This document shows, in pieces, positions 55,060-63,132 of a DNA stretch of 64,000 nucleotides. How positions within the stretch are numbered: position 1 is the first letter of the stretch; every line of letters begins with the position of its first letter. Source of the DNA: Pseudomonadota bacterium (GTDB lineage: Bacteria; Pseudomonadota; Alphaproteobacteria; Micavibrionales; UBA2020); the NCBI GenBank assembly GCA_021845905.1, contig JAJZVA010000001.1, positions 124,001 through 188,000 on the forward strand, given 5' to 3'. Made by a program: the position numbers and the translations under genes. The notes under the pieces were generated by a model, which saw only the letters and a program-made list of their open reading frames with translations, was not told the DNA's origin and made no database searches.

Positions 55060-55201
55060 GGATCGAATCTTGAAGAAATTAATTTTCTATGATATATATT
55101 AATTCACATAATTATGCAACTAAAAATCACACGGATAAAAGCCGTCCGTTCTCCATGCCCCAAGCCTCAGATTTTATATATTTCTATTTAATATCAAAAA
55201 C

Positions 55202-56092
55202 TTAATGAGAAACGCCACATGCCGGCAGAGGCATTTTCAGCAACGACGGCCAGATATGCGCCCAGCCGCTGTTATGATGCGCTCCCGAGACAATCCGGCC
55301 CGCTACGCACGCGCCCTGCCCCGCCATCGCTTCATAGCCCTGATAGATGGCGGGCGTGATGACCGTGTCTTTTCCGCCGATAAAATGGATTTGCGGGATA
55401 CGGGCGATCGCGCGCGCGGCATCCTCCGGCGCAAGCGAGCCTGTCAGCGGGCTCAGGTCATGTATCCTTTGCATCGCCGCGCTGTCGATATCGCCAGCAA
55501 CAGTGCGCAGACTTGCGACGTCCGTCCGCCGCGCCGCCAGCAACACGGCGACCGCGCCTCCACCCGAATAACCGATCAGGTTTATCTTTGCAAAGCCGTA
55601 GCGCCGCTTCAGAACATTCAGCGCATGATTCATGGCATCGATGACGGTTGGAGAAAACCTCGCGAACGTCCAGTATTTCAAAGGACAGGGCGTCTGCGCC
55701 GCCATCCTGCTGTACTGGCAGGGCCGCGCGAGATATATGACGTTCGCGCCGTCGTCGCGCGCCGCGAGCTTCAGTCCGAGAGGATCGTCCGGCGTCGGAT
55801 CAAGCGACGGCGTATGCCGGTCGAGCCATGCATGGCCGTCACCCTCGATATAGACGTCGACAGGCCGCCCTTTTTGCGACAGGCGCAGGAAAGACGTGAG
55901 GACAAAAGGACGGGCGGTGATTTCAACATGCCGCAATCCTCCGCTGCGCGCGAGACGCGCGGCGATCTCCGCGCGTGGCGTAAAACTGCACCCGCCCGCC
56001 AAAAGAACAATCAGAAGAATATAAAAAGGATGCTGCGGCGTCCTGCCCGTGATATCGCGCGACAGACGTTTCATGACAACACGGGGCTCCAT
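55202..56092 (-). CDS. Lipoprotein alpha/beta hydrolase, paralogue
   Basis: A 296-residue predicted lipoprotein (lipobox LLAGGC) with the same layout as the island-1 gene at 47807-48667: VDVYIEGDGHAWLDRHT, VIYLARPCQY, the nucleophile elbow LIGYSGGGA, IPQIHFIGGKDTVITP and WAHIWPSLLKMPLP. The mature start may be the Met at 56074 (MKRLSRD), which gives a better signal peptide than the track start. The function is unknown; the pair probably shares a substrate class. Confidence 0.78.
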   Translation of the reverse strand: MEPRVVMKRLSRDITGRTPQHPFYILLIVLLAGGCSFTPRAEIAARLARSGGLRHVEITARPFVLTSFLRLSQKGRPVDVYIEGDGHAWLDRHTPSLDPTPDDPLGLKLAARDDGANVIYLARPCQYSRMAAQTPCPLKYWTFARFSPTVIDAMNHALNVLKRRYGFAKINLIGYSGGGAVAVLLAARRTDVASLRTVAGDIDSAAMQRIHDLSPLTGSLAPEDAARAIARIPQIHFIGGKDTVITPAIYQGYEAMAGQGACVAGRIVSGAHHNSGWAHIWPSLLKMPLPACGVSH

Positions 56093-56123
56093 CGGAAATT
56101 CCCCTGCCGAGGGGCTAGTTTAA

Positions 56124-56213
56124 TGGCGGAAGGGGTGAGATTCGAACTCACGGTGAACTTGCGCCCACGCCAGTTTTCAAGACTGGAGCCATAAACCACT
56201 CGGCCACCCTTCC
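56124..56213 (-). tRNA. tRNA-Ser(UGA)
   Basis: A complete 90-base serine tRNA on the minus strand: acceptor GGAAGGG paired with the CCTTCC-containing 3' strand, D arm GGCCGAGTGG, anticodon loop CTTGAAA (TGA), long variable arm, T loop TTCGAAT and encoded CCA. Upstream of it on the same strand is the tRNA-Lys remnant, so the two may once have formed a tRNA cluster. Confidence 0.93.
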
Positions 56214-56234
56214 GGTCGCAAGCCCTTGAAAAAA

Positions 56235-56279
56235 TGGTGATCCCGGAGGGATTTGAACCCTCGACCCTCTGATTAAAAG
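56235..56279 (-). tRNA. tRNA-Lys(UUU), 3' half only
   Basis: On the minus strand, the anticodon loop CTTTTAA, stem strand TCAGA, variable loop GGGTC, T arm GAGGG-TTCAAAT-CCCTC and the acceptor strand with ACCA are present. The 5' half is replaced by island 2 sequence beginning at 56280. This is the usual attachment-site remnant; the matching 5' half, or a restored complete tRNA-Lys, should lie at the other island end beyond the window. Confidence 0.85.
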
Positions 56280-56287
56280 AAATTATA

Positions 56288-56418
56288 GGTCATTTCTCAG
56301 GATTTCGCCAAACTTTCATAAGCTTCTGTTTACAAACACTAATTTAGATCGTATATTACTCCATAGTTTCACAGAAACACTCTCTTCGCGCTACAATTTG
56401 GTCACTTATAGGTCACTT
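56288..56418 (+). repeat. Candidate arm sites of the island 2 integrase
   Basis: GGTCATTT (56288-56295), GGTCACTT (56400-56407) and GGTCACTT (56411-56418), the first and last preceded by TATA, lie between the tRNA-Lys junction and the integrase start. They are direct repeats in the position of arm-type binding sites. Confidence 0.45.
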
Positions 56419-56422
56419 GAGA

Positions 56423-57718
56423 ATGGCTCAGAAACTTACAAAACGTAATATAGACGCCTTTCTTTACGAAGGCAATAACAGCACGGCATGGGATATTCGA
56501 TGGGATACGGTCATTCCGGGCTTCGGCGTGCGCGTTTATCCCTCCGGCAAAAAATCATACATTGTTCGCTATACCCATAAAAACAGAAAGCGTTTGCACA
56601 CCATCGGGCAGACCAGCAAAATTACGCTGAATGAAGCACGGGATTTGGCTGTTAAACACCTTGCCAAGATTGCAGACGACATAGACCCCGCCGCCGAAAA
56701 GCGCCGTATGCGCGGTGCCGAAACGGTATCCAAAGCTTTTGATACATTCATAGAGCGCTACGCCAAGGTGAAAAACAAGAACTGGGCAGAAACCAAACGT
56801 ATTTTTGACAATGACGTATTGCCCCATATCGGCAATCGGAGCGTGCCGGAAATTACGAAACAGGATATCTCCGGCCTCATAGATAAGATCGTTGATCGCG
56901 GCGCGGGCACCATGGCTAACCGCACTCTTGCAAATGTCAAAAAATTCTTTAGCTGGTGCGTCGAGCGCGATTATATCCAGTTTTCCCCCGCAGAAAAAAT
57001 TTCCAAACCTGCCCCCGTGGTATCCCGCGACCGCGTTCTGATTGCCGACGAAATCAGGGATATCTGGTATGCCTGCGAAGAAATCGGTTATCCCTACGGC
57101 GTAATCGTGCAACTGGCGTTTTTGACGGCGCAGCGACGCAACGAAATTGTCACGATGAAATGGGGCGATATAGATTTTAAAAACAAAATCTGGCACCTGC
57201 CCCGCGAAAATACCAAAACAGACAAGGCCAATGATATTCCGCTATCACCCCTTGCGCTGGAAATCCTGAAAAAAGCGCCCCGGCAGGAAGGCAGTGATTT
57301 AGTTTTTACCACAACCGGAAAAACGCCATATTCCGGCTTCACAAAGAGCAAAAACAACCTCGACAAGCGCGTGCAGAAAATCCGCACCCGCGAAAACCTT
57401 CCATCCGTGCCGGACTGGCGCTTTCACGATATCCGCCGCACCGCCGCCAGCCACATGGCTGGAATGGGCACCGCGCCGCATGTCGTCGAGAAAATCCTCA
57501 ATCACTCAAGCGGCATTATCAGCGGCGTTGCCGCCGTTTATAACAGGTACGAATACGGCGAAGAGAAGAAACAGGCGCTTTTGAAGTGGTCAAGATACCT
57601 TGAAGCGCTTCGGAAGCCGCTTCAAGCCGCTAGCGAAGCCGCTTCGAAGCGTGACGCTCAAACCGCTACAAGCGCTTCGGAAGCCGCTTCAAGCGGAAAA
57701 ACCCAAGCCGCTACATAG
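56423..57718 (+). CDS. int: Tyrosine recombinase integrase of island 2
   Basis: A 431-residue P4-type integrase: N-terminal DUF4102-like domain (RWDTVIPGFGVRVYPSGKKSYIVRY), core-binding domain, and a catalytic domain with the Arg in LAFLTAQRRNEIVTMKW, WRFHDIRRTAASHMAGMG (HxxR region) and the Tyr in GVAAVYNRYEYGEEK. ATG at 56423 is preferred to the TTG 6 bases earlier. The last 35 residues (about LRKPLQAASEAASKRDAQ...) are encoded by the repeat field and are not typical of integrases, so the natural end was probably altered by repeat expansion. Confidence 0.92.
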   Translation: MAQKLTKRNIDAFLYEGNNSTAWDIRWDTVIPGFGVRVYPSGKKSYIVRYTHKNRKRLHTIGQTSKITLNEARDLAVKHLAKIADDIDPAAEKRRMRGAETVSKAFDTFIERYAKVKNKNWAETKRIFDNDVLPHIGNRSVPEITKQDISGLIDKIVDRGAGTMANRTLANVKKFFSWCVERDYIQFSPAEKISKPAPVVSRDRVLIADEIRDIWYACEEIGYPYGVIVQLAFLTAQRRNEIVTMKWGDIDFKNKIWHLPRENTKTDKANDIPLSPLALEILKKAPRQEGSDLVFTTTGKTPYSGFTKSKNNLDKRVQKIRTRENLPSVPDWRFHDIRRTAASHMAGMGTAPHVVEKILNHSSGIISGVAAVYNRYEYGEEKKQALLKWSRYLEALRKPLQAASEAASKRDAQTATSASEAASSGKTQAAT

Positions 57719-57870
57719 CCGCTTGTGGAAATTCTCAAGCGGCTTCAAATTCCGCTTCAAGCCGCTAGCGAAGCCGCTTCGCACGCTTCAAGCCGCTTGC
57801 CCCAAAGCCCCGAAATCCCGCTTCGGAAGCCGCTTCAACCGCTTCCGAAGCGGCTTCATGGCGCTATTAT
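57600..57870. repeat. Field of near-palindromic GAAGCCGCTTC repeats
   Basis: About a dozen copies or partial copies of the 11-mer GAAGC(C/G)GCTTC and the related AAGCCGCT(T/A) occur in both orientations within 270 bases, spanning the integrase 3' end and the gap after it. Spacing is irregular (roughly 8-25 bases). It could be a protein-binding array, a run of palindromic units, or a simple expansion. Confidence 0.7.
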
Positions 57871-57909
57871 GTCAGCATATGCCGTTATCAGGGCTTTGAT
57901 AGTACTATC

Positions 57910-57933
57910 GTATGCCGCCATATGGCGGCATAC
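57910..57933. promoter_or_regulatory. 24-bp perfect palindrome upstream of hsdM
   Basis: GTATGCCGCCAT joined to its exact reverse complement forms a perfect 24-bp palindrome, 88 bases before the hsdM start. Related half-sites (TATGCCATA, GCCGCCA) occur between it and the gene. It could be an operator for the restriction-modification operon, perhaps bound by the ORF6N protein, or a transcript hairpin. Confidence 0.55.
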
Positions 57934-58021
57934 CGCATGAAAACCGTGATAATAATTGGATTATGGCAGGTTCTATGCCATACTTTGCCGCCAATATAGA
58001 TATTTTTTCAAAGAGTTAGTT

Positions 58022-59584
58022 ATGGTTGATCAAGAGCTAAAGAAAACCCTGTGGGCGGCGGCGGACAAGCTGCGCTCGAACATGGACGCGGCGGAATATA
58101 AGCACATTGTTCTCGGCCTGATCTTCCTGAAATACGTTTCCGACACCTTTGAAGAGCGCCGCGAAGACCTGAAAAAGAAATTTACCGACCCGAAAGACGA
58201 TTACTACCTCTCAAACCAGAAACAACTGGAAAGCGAACTCGAAGACCGCGACTACTACACCGAAGCCAACGTCTTTTGGGTGCCGGAAGACTCCCGCTGG
58301 GAAAATATCCGCAACAAGGCAAAACAGCCCAACCTTGGCAAGCTGATTGACGACGCGCTGGTCGCTATCGAAACGGAAAACCCCCGCCTTAAAAACATTC
58401 TCGACAAGCGCTTTGCGCGGACCCGCCTTGACCACGGCAAGCTGGGCGAACTGGTGGACCTGATTTCCACAATAGGCTTCTCCAAGAAGGAAACCGCCCG
58501 CGACGTGCTGGGCGAAGTATACGAATATTTCCTTGGCCAGTTTGCCAATGCCGAAGGCAAAAAGGGCGGACAATTCTATACCCCCGCCTCGGTCGTCCGC
58601 GTGATTGTCTCCATGATCGCCCCGCACAAGGGCAAGGTCTATGACCCCTGCTGCGGCTCCGGCGGAATGTTCGTCCAGTCGGAAAAATTCATTGAATCGC
58701 ACGGCGGAAAATTCGGCGATATCAGCATTTACGGACAGGAAGCCAACCCGACAACATGGCGTCTGGTCGCCATGAACCTTGCCATACGCGGCATGGACTT
58801 CAACCTCGGCAAGGAACCCGCCGACACCTTCACTCGCGACCAGCACCCCGATCTGCGGGCGGATTACGTCATGGCAAATCCGCCGTTCAATGTCTCCGAC
58901 TGGTGGAATGAAAAGCTGGCGGGCGATGCGCGGTGGGAATTCGGCACGCCACCGGCGGGCAACGCCAACTATGCGTGGCTGTCTCATATCCTTTATCACA
59001 TGAAGCCGTCCGGCATGGCGGGCGTGGTGCTGGCCAACGGTTCCATGTCATCAACGCAAAACAGCGAAGGCGCAATCCGCAAGGAAATGATCGAGCGCGA
59101 CGTAGTCGATTGCATGATCGCCCTGCCGCCGCAACTTTTCTTCAATACGCAAATTCCCGCCTGCCTCTGGTTTTTAACCAAGGACAAGCGCAAGAACGGG
59201 CGCAACCGCAATGGCGAGACCCTGTTTATCGACGCCCGCAAGCTGGGCCGCATGGAAACCCGCGTTAACCGCGTTTTCGACGAGGCGGATATCTCCAAAA
59301 TCGCCGATGCCTACCACGCATGGCGCGGCGAAGGCAAACCGAAGCAAAAATACGAAAACGAGCCGGGCTTCTGCTACGCCGCCAGTTTGGAGGAAATCGA
59401 AAAGAACGATTATATCCTGACTCCGGGCCGTTACGTCGGCGCGGAAGAACAGGAAGACGACGACGAAGCCTTCGACGAGAAAATGAAACGCCTGACCGCC
59501 CAACTGAAAGAACAGATGGAAGAAGGCAATAAGCTGGATAAAGAGATCAAAAAGCAGCTTGCGAAGGTGGGATATAGCCTATGA
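58022..59584 (+). CDS. hsdM: Type I restriction-modification methyltransferase HsdM
   Basis: A 520-residue N6-adenine methyltransferase subunit. The N-terminal helical domain (KKTLWAAADKLRSNMDAAEYKHIVLGLIFLKYVSD) is typical of HsdM. SAM motif I is YDPCCGSGGMFVQS and the catalytic motif IV is VMANPPFNVSDWW. The C-terminal acidic segment and coiled coil (EEQEDDDEAFDEKMKRLTAQLKEQMEEG) would contact HsdS. The ATG at 58022 (MVDQELKK) is preferred over the upstream frame extension. It overlaps the ORF6N gene by 4 bases. Confidence 0.95.
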   Translation: MVDQELKKTLWAAADKLRSNMDAAEYKHIVLGLIFLKYVSDTFEERREDLKKKFTDPKDDYYLSNQKQLESELEDRDYYTEANVFWVPEDSRWENIRNKAKQPNLGKLIDDALVAIETENPRLKNILDKRFARTRLDHGKLGELVDLISTIGFSKKETARDVLGEVYEYFLGQFANAEGKKGGQFYTPASVVRVIVSMIAPHKGKVYDPCCGSGGMFVQSEKFIESHGGKFGDISIYGQEANPTTWRLVAMNLAIRGMDFNLGKEPADTFTRDQHPDLRADYVMANPPFNVSDWWNEKLAGDARWEFGTPPAGNANYAWLSHILYHMKPSGMAGVVLANGSMSSTQNSEGAIRKEMIERDVVDCMIALPPQLFFNTQIPACLWFLTKDKRKNGRNRNGETLFIDARKLGRMETRVNRVFDEADISKIADAYHAWRGEGKPKQKYENEPGFCYAASLEEIEKNDYILTPGRYVGAEEQEDDDEAFDEKMKRLTAQLKEQMEEGNKLDKEIKKQLAKVGYSL

Positions 59585-60114
59585 CCATGAAAATCATTGT
59601 CCCGTCTCTGGAAGTCATCGAAAATCATATTTTCACGATACGTGGGCATCGGGTGATGCTGGATTCTCATTTGGCCGAACTGTACCAAGTGGAAACAAAA
59701 AATCTAAACCGTGCCGTCAAGCGCAATCCCCGGCGTTTTCCTGATGGTTTTATGTTCCAACTCACTGAAAAAGAAGCAGAATCTTTAAGGTTCCAATTTG
59801 GCACCTTAAAGCCGGAAGGTCGGGGACAGCACCGTAAGTACCTGCCCTACGCCTTCACCGAGCAGGGCGTGGCCATGCTGTCTAGCGTTTTGCGCAGCGA
59901 CCGCGCGGCGGATGTCAACGTCGCCATTATGCAGGCTTTTGTTAAAATGCGCGAGGCCATGATCGCCCACAAAGACCTCGCCCGCCGCCTGAACGACATG
60001 GAAAGAAAATACGACAAGCAATTCCGCGTCGTCTTCGACGCCCTGCGCGAACTCATGGAACCGCCGCCCGCGCCGTCCAAAAAGCCCATCGGATTTGTGC
60101 GCGAGAAAGAATAG
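59581..60114 (+). CDS. ORF6N domain protein
   Basis: A 177-residue protein with an N-terminal ORF6N DNA-binding-type domain (FTIRGHRVMLDSHLAELYQVETKNLNRAVKRN... RFPDGFMFQLTEKE, YAFTEQGVAMLSSVLRS), known from phage antirepressors and often seen inside type I restriction loci. The C-terminal part is a short coiled coil and Pro-rich tail. It is translationally coupled to hsdM by ATGA. Its job in such operons is unclear; a regulator of the operon is possible. Confidence 0.85.
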   Translation: MTMKIIVPSLEVIENHIFTIRGHRVMLDSHLAELYQVETKNLNRAVKRNPRRFPDGFMFQLTEKEAESLRFQFGTLKPEGRGQHRKYLPYAFTEQGVAMLSSVLRSDRAADVNVAIMQAFVKMREAMIAHKDLARRLNDMERKYDKQFRVVFDALRELMEPPPAPSKKPIGFVREKE

Positions 60115-60125
60115 AAAGGGAAAAC

Positions 60126-60533
60126 ATGCCCATAAACATTACCCCGTTAATCGACGCGATAAAGCAGCTTGAGGAAGGCTTGCGGCGCTGCGAAGCCGAC
60201 CGCAGCGACACCCTCGCCCGCGACGGCACGATTCAGCGGTTTGAATACACTTACGAACTGGCGCACAAGATGATGAAGCGCTATCTGGAAGCGACGGAAG
60301 CGAACCCCGACACGCTGGACAAAATGACATTCCCCGATATCGTGCGCCTCGCGTCGGAACGCGGGCTGGTGATGCGCGGCTGGGATGCGTGGTCGGATTA
60401 CCGCACGGCGCGGGGCACGACCAGCCATACATACGACGAGAAAAAGGCCGCGCAGGTCTTCTCCGCTATTCCGCAATTTCTGGAAGACGCGCAATTCCTG
60501 CGCGACGAGATACTGAAAAGACAAAAGAAATAA
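60126..60533 (+). CDS. HepT-like HEPN toxin (HI0074 family)
   Basis: A 135-residue all-helical HEPN protein of the HI0074/nucleotidyltransferase-substrate-binding type. The RNase motif RX4HXY is intact as RGTTSHTY. QRFEYTYELAHKMMKRYLEA matches the HI0074 family core. In HepT-MntA systems this protein is the toxin and the partner adenylylates the Tyr of this motif. Its stop codon shares bases with the start of the next gene (TAATG), which begins with the matching MntA domain. Confidence 0.88.
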   Translation: MPINITPLIDAIKQLEEGLRRCEADRSDTLARDGTIQRFEYTYELAHKMMKRYLEATEANPDTLDKMTFPDIVRLASERGLVMRGWDAWSDYRTARGTTSHTYDEKKAAQVFSAIPQFLEDAQFLRDEILKRQKK

Positions 60534-62173
60534 TGAATATCGACCTGCGGCCAGATTATATCGAGCTTGTGCAAGATATCCTCCGTAAGCACCTGCCGGA
60601 GGATGCCAAGGTCTATGTTTTCGGCTCGCGGGCGAAATGGACGGCCAAAGAATTTTCCGACCTCGACCTTGCCATTGACGCGGGCGGAAAAAAGCTTGCA
60701 AAAAAAATCCTGAATGGCCTGAAAGAAGATTTCGGGGAATCCAAACTGCCCTACACCGTCGATGTGGTGGATTTAAACGATATCACGCCGGAGTTTAGGA
60801 AGATTGTTGAAACACAAAAAGTGACAATGCCTGAACCGGATATATCTGGATGGAAAAGCGATAAATTGATCAATTTTTGTGTTCAGAAAGATGGTGTACA
60901 AACGGGGCCATTCGGGAGTCAGCTTCATCAGGAAGACTATGTTGAAGAAGGAACCCCGATCATTACAGTTGAACATTTAGGGGACAATAGAATTCTACAC
61001 CAGAATTTACCCAAGGTTTCCCATGAGGATAAAGAGCGCCTAAAAAAATACTCACTTCAAACGGGTGATATCGTTTTTAGTAGGGTTGGCTCTGTTGATA
61101 GGCGATCACTTGTCAGATCAAACGAAGACGGATGGTTATTTTCTGGCCGTTGTTTAAGGGTGAGAATTGACCCCCAAAAAGCCGACCCAGCTTATGTATC
61201 GTATTATTTTGGGACAGAAAGTTTTAAGGAGTATATGAGATCAATCGCTGTAGGCGCTACCATGCCCAGCATTAATACAAAGATTTTAAGTGACATCCAG
61301 ATTAGCGTCCCGTCACTCTCACAGCAAAAAGTTGTCGGGCGGATATTTGCCACGCTAGATGGCAAAATCGAACTCAACCAGCGGATGAACGCGACGCTGG
61401 AGGTGACGGCGCAGGCGCTGTTCAAATCATGGTTTGTGGATTTCGACCCCGTGCGGGCAAAAGCCGAAGGCCGCCAGCCCGAAGGCATGGACGCCGCCAC
61501 CGCCGCCCTCTTCCCCGACCGCTTCACAGACTCCCCCCTCGGCGAAATCCCGCAGGGATGGAATAAACAACCTTTATCCGAACTTATCGACCTCATCGGC
61601 GGCGGCACGCCCAAAACATCCAAAGAAGAATACTGGAATGGGAATATTCCTTGGTTTTCGGTAGTGGACGCCCCCGCCGAAACAGACGTATTTGTAATAG
61701 ACACAGAAAAGAAAATAACACCCGCTGGCGTTGAAAATTCCTCAACAAAGATTTTACCCTACGGAACCACCATTATTTCAGCCCGAGGCACGGTTGGCCG
61801 CGTCGCATTGGTGGGTGTACCAATGGCCATGAATCAATCATGCTATGGCATACAAGGTAAAAACGGATGGTGCCCGTTCTTTACTTACCTTGTAATCCGG
61901 CGCGCGGTCGCCGAACTGCAAACACGCGCTCACGGCTCCGTCTTTGACACGATTACACGCGACACCTTTAAAACAATTAACTTTGTTAATCCTAATAGTG
62001 CAGTAATTGAAAAGTTTGAGAAAACCATAGCGCCGTTAATGGCACGTATTCTAAATAACCGCAAAGAAAACGTTTCTTTATCCCAAACCCGCGACCTTCT
62101 GCTGCCCCGCCTCATTTCCGGCAAGCTGCGCGTGCGCGATGCAGAACAAAAAATCAAGGAGGCCATAGGATGA
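60533..62173 (+). CDS. hsdS: MntA nucleotidyltransferase fused to HsdS specificity subunit
   Basis: A 546-residue fusion. Residues 1-95 are a minimal nucleotidyltransferase with the full GSX10DXD motif (GSRAKWTAKEFSDLD) and the third Asp in YTVDVVDLND, as in MntA antitoxins. From about residue 100 it is a complete HsdS: first target-recognition domain (SGWKSDKLINFCV...), central conserved helix (LDGKIELNQRMNATLEVTAQALFKSWFVDFDPVRAKAEG), second domain (QPLSELIDLIGGGTPKTSKEEYWNG) and C-terminal repeat ending in LLPRLISGKLRV. No stop separates them. An internal ATG at 60827 lacks a ribosome site. Confidence 0.9.
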   Translation: MNIDLRPDYIELVQDILRKHLPEDAKVYVFGSRAKWTAKEFSDLDLAIDAGGKKLAKKILNGLKEDFGESKLPYTVDVVDLNDITPEFRKIVETQKVTMPEPDISGWKSDKLINFCVQKDGVQTGPFGSQLHQEDYVEEGTPIITVEHLGDNRILHQNLPKVSHEDKERLKKYSLQTGDIVFSRVGSVDRRSLVRSNEDGWLFSGRCLRVRIDPQKADPAYVSYYFGTESFKEYMRSIAVGATMPSINTKILSDIQISVPSLSQQKVVGRIFATLDGKIELNQRMNATLEVTAQALFKSWFVDFDPVRAKAEGRQPEGMDAATAALFPDRFTDSPLGEIPQGWNKQPLSELIDLIGGGTPKTSKEEYWNGNIPWFSVVDAPAETDVFVIDTEKKITPAGVENSSTKILPYGTTIISARGTVGRVALVGVPMAMNQSCYGIQGKNGWCPFFTYLVIRRAVAELQTRAHGSVFDTITRDTFKTINFVNPNSAVIEKFEKTIAPLMARILNNRKENVSLSQTRDLLLPRLISGKLRVRDAEQKIKEAIG

Positions 62174-63132
62174 GCGCTTCTTATCATTACCCTCCAGAAT
62201 TAATGACCATTCTTAAAGACGCCATACCAAAACTTTGTAAATCAAAAAGAGATTTACTGACTTTCTTCAAAGGGTGCGGCATCCAAAACGAAATTGTTCA
62301 ACCATTTGAGACGCTACTTAAAGAAGACAAAGAAAATTTTAACAAGTACCGCGTTACTGCTGAACTTTTAGAAAAAATAAATGAATTGGGCGATAACGGA
62401 ATACGCCTTCGCCGTGAACTTTTAAAAAGGGTCACGGAAATTGAAGACTTTTCTATTTGCTGGGAAAATGACCAAGCCGCTGCTAGGGGATTGGTTTCTC
62501 AAATTCGAGATATCGTTAACGTCAAAGACAGTTTTACGCGGATGCGTAATGAAAAAGAAGCAGAACAAAGAAAAAGGATTGAGGCTGAACAAGCCGCCAT
62601 TACAAAAAATAAAGAAAAGGCCGATAAAATAGAAAAAGCAAAATCGGCATTTTTTGCTCTTTTTGGAGAAGATAATCCCCATACACGCGGTAAACGTCTG
62701 GAAAAAGCATTGACAGATTTGTTTGATGCTTTTGAGATTACGGTGAAAGAAGCTTTCACCGTCAAGGCTCCTGATACGGACCAAGTCGTAGAACAGATTG
62801 ACGGTATGGTAGAACTTGAAGGCCATATTTACCTCACAGAAATGAAATGGTGGAAAAACAGTATCGGCGTTGCAGAAATATCTCCACACCTCGTCAGGGT
62901 TTTTAGTAGAGGTGGTCAAGCAAGGGCTTTCTTTATTTCGTATTCAAATTTCACAGAACCAGCCATTCAGCAATGCAGAGACGCCTTAGCGGGCGGGGCT
63001 ATTGTATGCCTTGTGCAAGTAGAAGAAATTGTAGACGCCCTTAATTCCGGGGCGGACTTGAAGAAGCTTTTGAAAAAGAAAGTACAAGCTGCAATTTCGC
63101 ACAAGAACCCCTTATTTAGGGATGTAGCATAA
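62170..63132 (+). CDS. Mrr-like restriction endonuclease
   Basis: A 320-residue protein. The C-terminal 150 residues look like an Mrr-type PD-(D/E)xK nuclease: TRGKRLEKALTDLF, then QIDGMVELEGHIYLTEMKWWK giving D...ExK, and GGQARAFFISYSNFTEPA. The N-terminal half is helical, with a coiled coil rich in Glu/Lys/Ala (about 115-160). It overlaps hsdS by 4 bases and shares TAATG with hsdR. Base composition is clearly more AT-rich than the flanking hsd genes, suggesting separate acquisition. Confidence 0.8.
   Translation: MSASYHYPPELMTILKDAIPKLCKSKRDLLTFFKGCGIQNEIVQPFETLLKEDKENFNKYRVTAELLEKINELGDNGIRLRRELLKRVTEIEDFSICWENDQAAARGLVSQIRDIVNVKDSFTRMRNEKEAEQRKRIEAEQAAITKNKEKADKIEKAKSAFFALFGEDNPHTRGKRLEKALTDLFDAFEITVKEAFTVKAPDTDQVVEQIDGMVELEGHIYLTEMKWWKNSIGVAEISPHLVRVFSRGGQARAFFISYSNFTEPAIQQCRDALAGGAIVCLVQVEEIVDALNSGADLKKLLKKKVQAAISHKNPLFRDVA

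Noticed and set aside
57600-57870. Possible CRISPR array
   Set aside because: Repeats are short (about 11 bases), in both orientations, irregularly spaced and partly overlapping; no cas genes are present.
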